11,348 bases of DNA from an uncultured Clostridia bacterium (GTDB lineage Bacteria > Bacillota > Clostridia > RGIG6154). The notes beneath the pieces are model-generated. The model was not told where the DNA came from and ran no database searches. It saw nothing but the letters and a program-made list of their open reading frames with translations. Positions 7,701 to 11,348 of this stretch are shown here, piece after piece (position 1 is the first letter of the stretch; the number at the start of each line of letters is the position of its first letter). The DNA lies in assembly GCA_934457515.1 (NCBI GenBank), contig CAKSHV010000020.1, forward strand, positions 1 to 11,348, read 5' to 3'. Both the position numbers and the translations under genes were made by a program.

Positions 7701-9864
7701 GGGAAATGAGGACTATTTAAGAGGTGCTGTCGAAGCGGCACGCCGATTCCTGCCCTCTTTAAAAACAACCGACATGCCCGATAGCAAGACAGACATGAAA
7801 GTTGCAAATGTGGATTTGTTAGACGGCGAGGCACGCTTGCACAACAAGCACACCTGGTGGTGGTTTGACACGGGCTACCGCAGAGGAGCGACCATGACAG
7901 ACGCGCCGCAGGATGTGGACAACGGCTCGGTTTACTACAGAAAGATTGCAACGGGCGCAAAAGACGATGCTTTGATTCCGGACACAACGCCGTACCCCGA
8001 ATGGGTAACTTCACGCGTTGGCTTGGGATTGGAACAATTCTCCACCTGTTCATACAGAAGCAGCAACATTTTCATGTCCACCTGGGCGGGCGACATTTTA
8101 AGACTCGGATATCTTTCGAATGATGAACTGATGATGGATATGGCGCGCTCATCTATTGTAGGACGGTCTGCAAACTATCCGGGCTACTATATTTCAAACT
8201 ATAATCCGGTTGTGGGCGATAAAAACTATCCGATTTTGGGCTTCGATTCCACAAGCTTTTATTTCCACCATATTCCGGTGTACCTTTCGGCATTGGAGGA
8301 TTATCTGTTCTCCAATGCATGGGTTAAATCGGACGGAAAAGTGGATTTCCCGAACACGAGAAGCCAGGGCTATGCATGGTTTAACAACCGCCAGTACGGT
8401 CATGAGGCAGGCACGATTTACGATGAAACCAACATGTGGCCGTGGCTGAAGGAGGGAACGATAACCGTTTCTTCCAAGCAGATTGACTGGATTGCGGGCA
8501 GAAAAGACGGCAGAGCGGCCTTTGTGCTGACCAATGCGGGCGATGAAGATGAAACTGTAACCGTTTCGTTTAATGCTGATTTGGGTATTACAAGCGGAAG
8601 CAATGCTGCGATTTACGATAAGGCGGGCAATAAAACCAGCCAAAAGGTTTCCGATAATAAAATTTCCGTAACCGTTCCGAAAAAAGGCATTTTAACCGTT
8701 GCGGTCAGCGGAACAGGTATTGAAATGCCCGCGTATGCGCGCATTGATTTTGATGCTTCAAGCGACGGAAATGATTTGGATATGGAAAATTCCGCAATGG
8801 GTCTTATGTACAGGGGAAATACCTACAGCGAAAGCACGGGGTATGATGTGAAAGCCTATGCGCTTTCGCTTGACCCCGAAAGCTATATGGCATACATCTT
8901 TGTGGGCGGCCGCTCGACCGATACACTTGGCGGCGACGGCGACAACGGCATTGTGAAAACAACACTGAAATGGCGCTATTCAGACGAGACGGAATACAAG
9001 ACCGTAACGGACGATTCATTCCCCTATGAATTTTTCATTCCGGTGAATGATAAAGACCGCGACATTGTATTTAATGTAAAAACAGATTTTAAAAACGGTT
9101 CCAAGAATTTGGGCAAGGAATACACTTTAAGCAAATATAAAGTTTCGATGAAAACCGATAAGACCAATTTTGAACCGGTCAGCCTGTCTGTTCTCAATGC
9201 GGCCGGATCGGTTACGCCGCCGCTTACGACGGGCAAATCAAAATATTGCATTGCATACAAGGATATAAACAAAATTCCGATTGACGTTTCCTATCCCGAT
9301 GCGCTCGAAGGCTGTTATTTAAACGGCTACCTGGTTGCCAAAGATTTAAAAAATACCGATATTGTCGAATCGGGCTATGTTTTGTTTAACAATGTGAAAA
9401 TCGTTAACAGTGCGATAAACCCAAACAGCAACAATCGTTTCGATTTTTCCGTGGCGGATATTTTGATGGGAGACCACACAAAATGCGAAGAATATGACGA
9501 AAACGGAAATTATCTTGGCGTTAAACAAGGCATTATCAATGTAACAAACGGCGCACTTGCAACGTACGATTGGTCAAATTTATACATCACCAATTCCAAA
9601 ACGCAGCCGGGGCTGCAATGCATACAAAACGGCAACACATACACTATAAGCTGCGACACGGCAGAATATGTTTATGTGGTTAAGGCGGCATTCGATTCCG
9701 CCGGCAGAATGACAAACGCTTCTGCGGAAGACACAATTATCAGTGTGAATAACCCCAAAGTGGTTACTGTTGCAGACAATGAAAAAGTGTTTGTTTGGAA
9801 AGATGAAATGTATAAAGGAACAAACCTGCAGCCGATTATTGAAGAACTGACAAAACAAAAATAA
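4714..9864 (+). CDS. Giant secreted multidomain protein, putative carbohydrate-active enzyme with CBM-like modules
   Basis: 1716 residues. AAAGGA (4699-4704) precedes the ATG. The N-terminus KKR plus a hydrophobic core ending PASA|QQ (cleavage near 24/25) is a Sec signal; LLSC at 14-17 is a weaker lipobox alternative. Residues ~30-138: beta-rich module. ~140-272: beta-sandwich resembling golvesin/xly-type CBMs (GWKKLGTVTFSGSG, then ARLYGIKFV). ~273-425: second galactose-binding-like module (VPNGNYYVYVHS, LDAILLTRN). ~425-770: long beta-rich region. ~775-1235: helix-rich region with W/Y/H/R clusters such as HNKHTWWWFDTGYRRG (1043-1058), FHHIPVYLSALEDYL (from 1184) and RQYGHEAG (1226-1233), suggesting an alpha/alpha toroid glycosidase or polysaccharide lyase. 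~1240-1335: small beta domain. ~1340-1716: beta modules; the end (VYVVKAAFDSAGRM, KVFVWKDEM) resembles the C-terminal module of many clostridial extracellular enzymes. No LPXTG, SLH or dockerin seen. I cannot assign a CAZy family; the enzyme role is inference. Confidence 0.93.
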   Translation: MKKRICLFLALVMLLSCAALPASAQQDVMLTTASDGFSVSGFAIGADNIAVSSAEGDFVQWTIPDNAAGDVKAAVYLTAGSTAEAIVTTAGTATHVDLYAPTSGEYEIGMYTFAGGDTVRIVNRGTTGVVSLQLTALTETFLDTSTVTFSLADDWASSGAPGFNAARGYYARTGVASAEWKVPAGVSGVTDVYYYVPNINKTGYADMANVVTANYGDKQTRVWTFGGKTVESGWKKLGTVTFSGSGDETITVTKSGDYPGCAARLYGIKFVSNTYEGIMITPDNFVSTGSWQRESNSGAFEERVLRYYTAGDGDAIYEAKVPNGNYYVYVHSCDFGNYSPSTRTFKLNINGTTFTKNASGKQMYFGTHQYPGNPQDDDSKAVATWDWEQAASPYKIVQVTDGKIRIAVQGVTNNARLDAILLTRNPIYTIEDISVEATKAERFPIRAVYDDELTYPESYKESMTDVQQTAVLSNDKVTVSFKQGVLANGNVAVQRQTAVGDVITNTFESGLGFLSMRADKATKQITNGYYPNFSTEFLNKSGEIYKISSENIFRVAAPEWLIPTTLEQLSNSSVKMTASGETADITAVWTLEDGDLEPKVDVSVHIKKAGEYTFGFFNDVNEVEKSKVGYVLNPFRWQESRLPESGQLITEAQSTTAHTQMTYKADESGREVTLGVAADQSAIAKNRWVRDLAVIDRTDVNGNPIHLDYTDAQSNFAMNTTGNDGGVLPAIFAPVLCSEDSAFSAGDTYSFSYRPLATVSTEGENRGWYACYKHVAEDLRGVYDFRDNYYDSMTNTVFNIYNLLLDDEQGGWNKDLVGNYNIEDTYWVTDSNGLAYLQFYMLTEDKDMLMNRTLPIMGTLLTRNSSHLNSRYSHESRQEGPINKFLTKTDFTGNSTYEGAYLMSRGQMPIFRNIAKNGLKNTYVEGGGRSFTNPSEALWYDRARGDTSLSTTVAAANSYLNNRSFISASNANKEETFINIAYNPHFQSQMDAYEATGNEDYLRGAVEAARRFLPSLKTTDMPDSKTDMKVANVDLLDGEARLHNKHTWWWFDTGYRRGATMTDAPQDVDNGSVYYRKIATGAKDDALIPDTTPYPEWVTSRVGLGLEQFSTCSYRSSNIFMSTWAGDILRLGYLSNDELMMDMARSSIVGRSANYPGYYISNYNPVVGDKNYPILGFDSTSFYFHHIPVYLSALEDYLFSNAWVKSDGKVDFPNTRSQGYAWFNNRQYGHEAGTIYDETNMWPWLKEGTITVSSKQIDWIAGRKDGRAAFVLTNAGDEDETVTVSFNADLGITSGSNAAIYDKAGNKTSQKVSDNKISVTVPKKGILTVAVSGTGIEMPAYARIDFDASSDGNDLDMENSAMGLMYRGNTYSESTGYDVKAYALSLDPESYMAYIFVGGRSTDTLGGDGDNGIVKTTLKWRYSDETEYKTVTDDSFPYEFFIPVNDKDRDIVFNVKTDFKNGSKNLGKEYTLSKYKVSMKTDKTNFEPVSLSVLNAAGSVTPPLTTGKSKYCIAYKDINKIPIDVSYPDALEGCYLNGYLVAKDLKNTDIVESGYVLFNNVKIVNSAINPNSNNRFDFSVADILMGDHTKCEEYDENGNYLGVKQGIINVTNGALATYDWSNLYITNSKTQPGLQCIQNGNTYTISCDTAEYVYVVKAAFDSAGRMTNASAEDTIISVNNPKVVTVADNEKVFVWKDEMYKGTNLQPIIEELTKQK

Positions 9865-9870
9865 AATGAA

Positions 9871-9917
9871 AAGAGGATATTTAAAAGTCATTTGACTTTT
9901 AAATATCCTCTTCCTTT
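9871..9917. terminator. Bidirectional terminator between the giant gene and ppa
   Basis: A 20-bp perfect inverted repeat (9871-9890 with 9893-9912), starting 6 nt after the giant gene's stop, with a minimal loop around TCATTTGA. CCTTTTT follows on the plus strand. On the minus strand the stem is followed by TTCATTTTATTTTT, so it can also end the ppa transcript, whose stop is 35 nt away. Confidence 0.88.
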
Positions 9918-9947
9918 TTGCGTTCCGGAGGTTTTTAACATTCCCTG

Positions 9948-10478
9948 TTATTTGTTAAATTTTTGCTTATAGCGCGTAATCGCTTTTTTGATAATGTACT
10001 TGGCAACGCTTTTTTCGTCCACCTTGTCAACGGCGGTTTTCTTACCCTCCAAGGCCTTGTAAACCGTGAAAAAGTGCGCCATTTCATCGAAAATGTGCTG
10101 CGGCAGGTCGCCGATGTCGCGGTACATGTTGTAGCACGGGTCGTTTACAGGAATGGCAATAATTTTTTCGTCCGCCTCGCCGTTGTCGGTCATGGTAATC
10201 ACGCCGATGGGCAGACATTCCACCAGTGACATGGGATAAATGGTTTCGGAACACAGCACCAAAACATCCAGCGGGTCGTTATCCTCGGCATAGGTGCGCG
10301 GAATAAAGCCGTAGTTTGCGGGGTAGTGCGTTGAAGTGTACAGAACGCGGTCCAGGCGCAGCATGCCCGTTTCCTTGTCCAGTTCATATTTCGATTTGCT
10401 GCCTTTCGGAATTTCGATAACCGCGCAGAAACGGTCTTCGGTAATGCGGCTTTCGTCAATGTCGTGCCAGATGTTCAT
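9948..10478 (-). CDS. ppa: Inorganic pyrophosphatase, family I (soluble)
   Basis: 176 residues, the standard length. It hydrolyses pyrophosphate to two phosphates in the cytoplasm with Mg2+, pulling biosynthetic reactions forward. The active-site set aligns residue by residue with the E. coli enzyme: Glu22, Lys30, Glu32, Arg44, Tyr52, Tyr56, the signature DNDPLD (Asp66, Asp68, Asp71), Asp98 and Asp103 with Lys105 in DNGEADEK, and Tyr140-Lys141. All are present, so the enzyme should be active. The start has AAGGAGG (10492-10486), 7 nt upstream. It lies 41 nt downstream of the amidase gene on the same strand and may be cotranscribed with it; a weak promoter in the gap could add independent expression. 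Many Clostridia use the unrelated family II enzyme or membrane pumps, so a family I copy is a useful lineage marker. Confidence 0.98.
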   Translation of the reverse strand: MNIWHDIDESRITEDRFCAVIEIPKGSKSKYELDKETGMLRLDRVLYTSTHYPANYGFIPRTYAEDNDPLDVLVLCSETIYPMSLVECLPIGVITMTDNGEADEKIIAIPVNDPCYNMYRDIGDLPQHIFDEMAHFFTVYKALEGKKTAVDKVDEKSVAKYIIKKAITRYKQKFNK

Positions 10479-10507
10479 TTGTTTTCCTCCTTGATTTTTC
10501 TTCTATT

Positions 10508-10535
10508 AGTATATACAAATTATAAAGGTTGATAA
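10508..10535 (-). promoter_or_regulatory. Possible promoter of ppa overlapping the amidase stop codon
   Basis: On the minus strand: TTATCA (10535-10530), 16-nt spacer, TATACT (10513-10508). The start would fall near 10501, about 23 nt before the ppa ATG. The -35 match is weak and a second TATAAT (10524-10519) has no -35, so this is tentative. Confidence 0.3.
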
Positions 10536-11092
10536 CCGAAATAATCCAAAATTCCCATGTAAATGGCATAAGCAAAGGTATATTGGTCATTCAAAAGCTT
10601 TTCCGCGTCGCTTATATTGCTTAAATAGGCAAGTTCAACCAAAAGTGCGGGCATAGACGTTTTGCGCAGAACATAAAAGGTGCGGTTAATGCGCACACCG
10701 TTGTTTTTCGTCCCGACGTAGTTTACAATGCTTTGCAGAATGTTGCCCGCCATGGCATATGCGGGGGAGTTTTCGGAATAAACATAAACTTCCGTGCCGT
10801 TAACGGCCGGGTTTTCGTTCGAATTGGTGTGAATGCTTATAAAATAGTCGGCACCCCATTCGTTTGCCGCGTTCACGCGTGCGCGAAGGCTTGACGAATT
10901 GTCGGTTCCCAAAACGGTGTCGGGCGTGGGACGGGATACGCGAACCGAAAACCGATAGTCGTTTTCCAAGAAATCCTGCAAAAATTTTCCTACATTATAA
11001 TTAACGTCCTGTTCAATAACGCCGTTGCCGACGGCGCCGGTATTCGGTCCGTACGGGTTATGCCCCTGGTCGATAAAAATTTTAATCGGCAT
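10520..11092 (-). CDS. N-acetylmuramoyl-L-alanine amidase (Amidase_3 family), no signal peptide
   Basis: 190 residues, essentially one catalytic domain. It cleaves the bond between N-acetylmuramic acid and L-alanine in peptidoglycan. Zinc ligands are His11 (FIDQGH), Glu27 (GVIEQDVN) and His88 (SIHTN); the catalytic glutamate is Glu153 (LLVELAYLSN). The family segment SLRARVNAAN (68-77) is also present. The N-terminus goes straight into the first strand (MPIKIFIDQGH), with no signal peptide, SPOR or cell-wall-binding repeats. The enzyme should therefore stay in the cytoplasm or leave by lysis, as for B. subtilis CwlC-type mother-cell amidases or phage endolysins; no phage genes are nearby. AGGAGG (11104-11099) lies 6 nt before the ATG. 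It is the first gene of a probable amidase-ppa operon. Confidence 0.95.
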   Translation of the reverse strand: MPIKIFIDQGHNPYGPNTGAVGNGVIEQDVNYNVGKFLQDFLENDYRFSVRVSRPTPDTVLGTDNSSSLRARVNAANEWGADYFISIHTNSNENPAVNGTEVYVYSENSPAYAMAGNILQSIVNYVGTKNNGVRINRTFYVLRKTSMPALLVELAYLSNISDAEKLLNDQYTFAYAIYMGILDYFGYQPL

Positions 11093-11106
11093 ATTCTTCC
11101 TCCTTT

Positions 11107-11135
11107 ATTATAATTCATTACAGTGTATGAGTCAA
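11107..11135 (-). promoter_or_regulatory. Sigma-A-like promoter of the amidase gene
   Basis: On the minus strand: TTGACT (11135-11130), 17-nt spacer, perfect TATAAT (11112-11107). It is unusually close to the gene: the predicted start near 11100 falls inside the AGGAGG at 11104-11099. Either the real start is a little earlier, or the main promoter lies elsewhere. Confidence 0.55.
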
Positions 11136-11144
11136 TAGGGGGAT

Positions 11145-11173
11145 TTGACAATGTTTTAAAAGTGTGATATGAT
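11145..11173 (+). promoter_or_regulatory. Upstream (P1) sigma-A promoter reading toward tRNA-Gly
   Basis: Perfect TTGACA (11145-11150), 17-nt spacer, TATGAT (11168-11173), with TG two bases before the -10. The start would be near 11180, about 95 nt upstream of the tRNA. It is back to back with the amidase promoter, the two -35 boxes being 9 nt apart. Confidence 0.7.
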
Positions 11174-11218
11174 TCAATTACAGCGGGGGGGCAATTTTTT
11201 TCAAAAAATATGAAAAAA

Positions 11219-11240
11219 ACTCTTTACAAATGCAAAGAGT
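11219..11240 (+). promoter_or_regulatory. Hairpin overlapping the proximal tRNA promoter
   Basis: Arms ACTCTTT (11219-11225) and AAAGAGT (11234-11240), 7 bp with an 8-nt loop, cover the -35 and spacer of P2. In a P1 transcript it would form in the leader. No U-run follows. It may be an operator-like symmetry or chance. Confidence 0.3.
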
Positions 11241-11251
11241 TGTGGTATAAT
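11223..11251 (+). promoter_or_regulatory. Proximal (P2) sigma-A promoter of tRNA-Gly
   Basis: TTTACA (11223-11228), 17-nt spacer, perfect TATAAT (11246-11251), with TG two bases before the -10. The start would be near 11258, giving a leader of about 18 nt before the tRNA. Strong near-consensus promoters are usual for stable RNA genes. Confidence 0.8.
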
Positions 11252-11275
11252 CTATTTCGTGATTGAAAAGGATAT

Positions 11276-11348
11276 GCGGGCGTAGCTCATCTGGTAGAGC
11301 GCCACCTTGCCAAGGTGGAGGTAGCGAGTTCGAGCCTCGTCGCCCGCT
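11276..11348 (+). tRNA. tRNA-Gly (anticodon GCC)
   Basis: A full cloverleaf: acceptor GCGGGCG (11276-11282) with CGCCCGC (11341-11347), D arm GCTC/GAGC, and anticodon stem CCACC/GGTGG (11302-11306, 11314-11318) with loop TTGCCAA and anticodon GCC at 11309-11311, reading GGC and GGU. The T arm GCGAG-TTCGAGC-CTCGT follows. Discriminator base U (11348) is as expected for bacterial tRNA-Gly. The window ends at the discriminator, so whether CCA is encoded cannot be seen. More RNA genes may follow. Confidence 0.97.

Noticed and set aside
8194..8643. 149-codon minus-strand frame, and a 135-codon one at 7646-8053, inside the giant gene
   Set aside because: Shadow frames of the giant gene with no ribosome binding site and unlikely composition.

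Overview
The window looks like chromosomal DNA of a low-to-moderate GC Firmicute, most likely a gut-type Clostridia member. The grounds are AGGAGG-type ribosome binding sites, sigma-A-like promoters, U-tailed hairpin terminators, a Gram-positive lipoprotein and amidase repertoire, and a very large secreted protein whose C-terminal module resembles those on many clostridial carbohydrate-active enzymes. No transposase, integrase, phage structural gene or CRISPR array is visible.

Layout. Positions 1-2023 (+) hold a polar amino acid ABC importer: the 3' end of the binding-protein gene, then permease and ATPase. A stable hairpin separates the binding protein from the permease, and a hairpin terminator closes the operon. 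The next ~290 bases have no gene but contain a string of predicted RNA hairpins ending in a strong terminator; this is a candidate small RNA that I cannot name. A short orphan lipoprotein gene with its own promoter follows (2315-2989, +). It converges on gdhA, a hexameric-type glutamate dehydrogenase (3085-4428, -), with two terminators back to back between them.

From a divergent, AT-rich, repeat-containing intergenic region, gdhA is read leftward and a 5.15-kb gene rightward (4714-9864, +). The large gene encodes a 1716-residue exported protein. It has N-terminal beta-sandwich modules (one golvesin/CBM-like), a central helix-rich region that may be an alpha/alpha toroid glycosidase or lyase, and C-terminal beta modules. 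Its promoter lies inside a 20-bp inverted repeat that may be an operator. A very long perfect hairpin terminates both this gene and the convergent ppa gene.

On the minus strand, a leaderless-type (no signal peptide) N-acetylmuramoyl-L-alanine amidase gene (10520-11092) is followed by ppa (inorganic pyrophosphatase, 9948-10478), probably as an operon. Divergent from it, two consecutive sigma-A promoters lead to tRNA-Gly(GCC), which ends exactly at the window edge.

How the genes fit together: amino acid uptake and glutamate dehydrogenase both concern nitrogen and amino acid metabolism, but they are separate units on opposite strands and nothing here proves co-regulation. The most novel parts are the unassigned giant secreted protein with its operator-like promoter, and the unidentified structured RNA.
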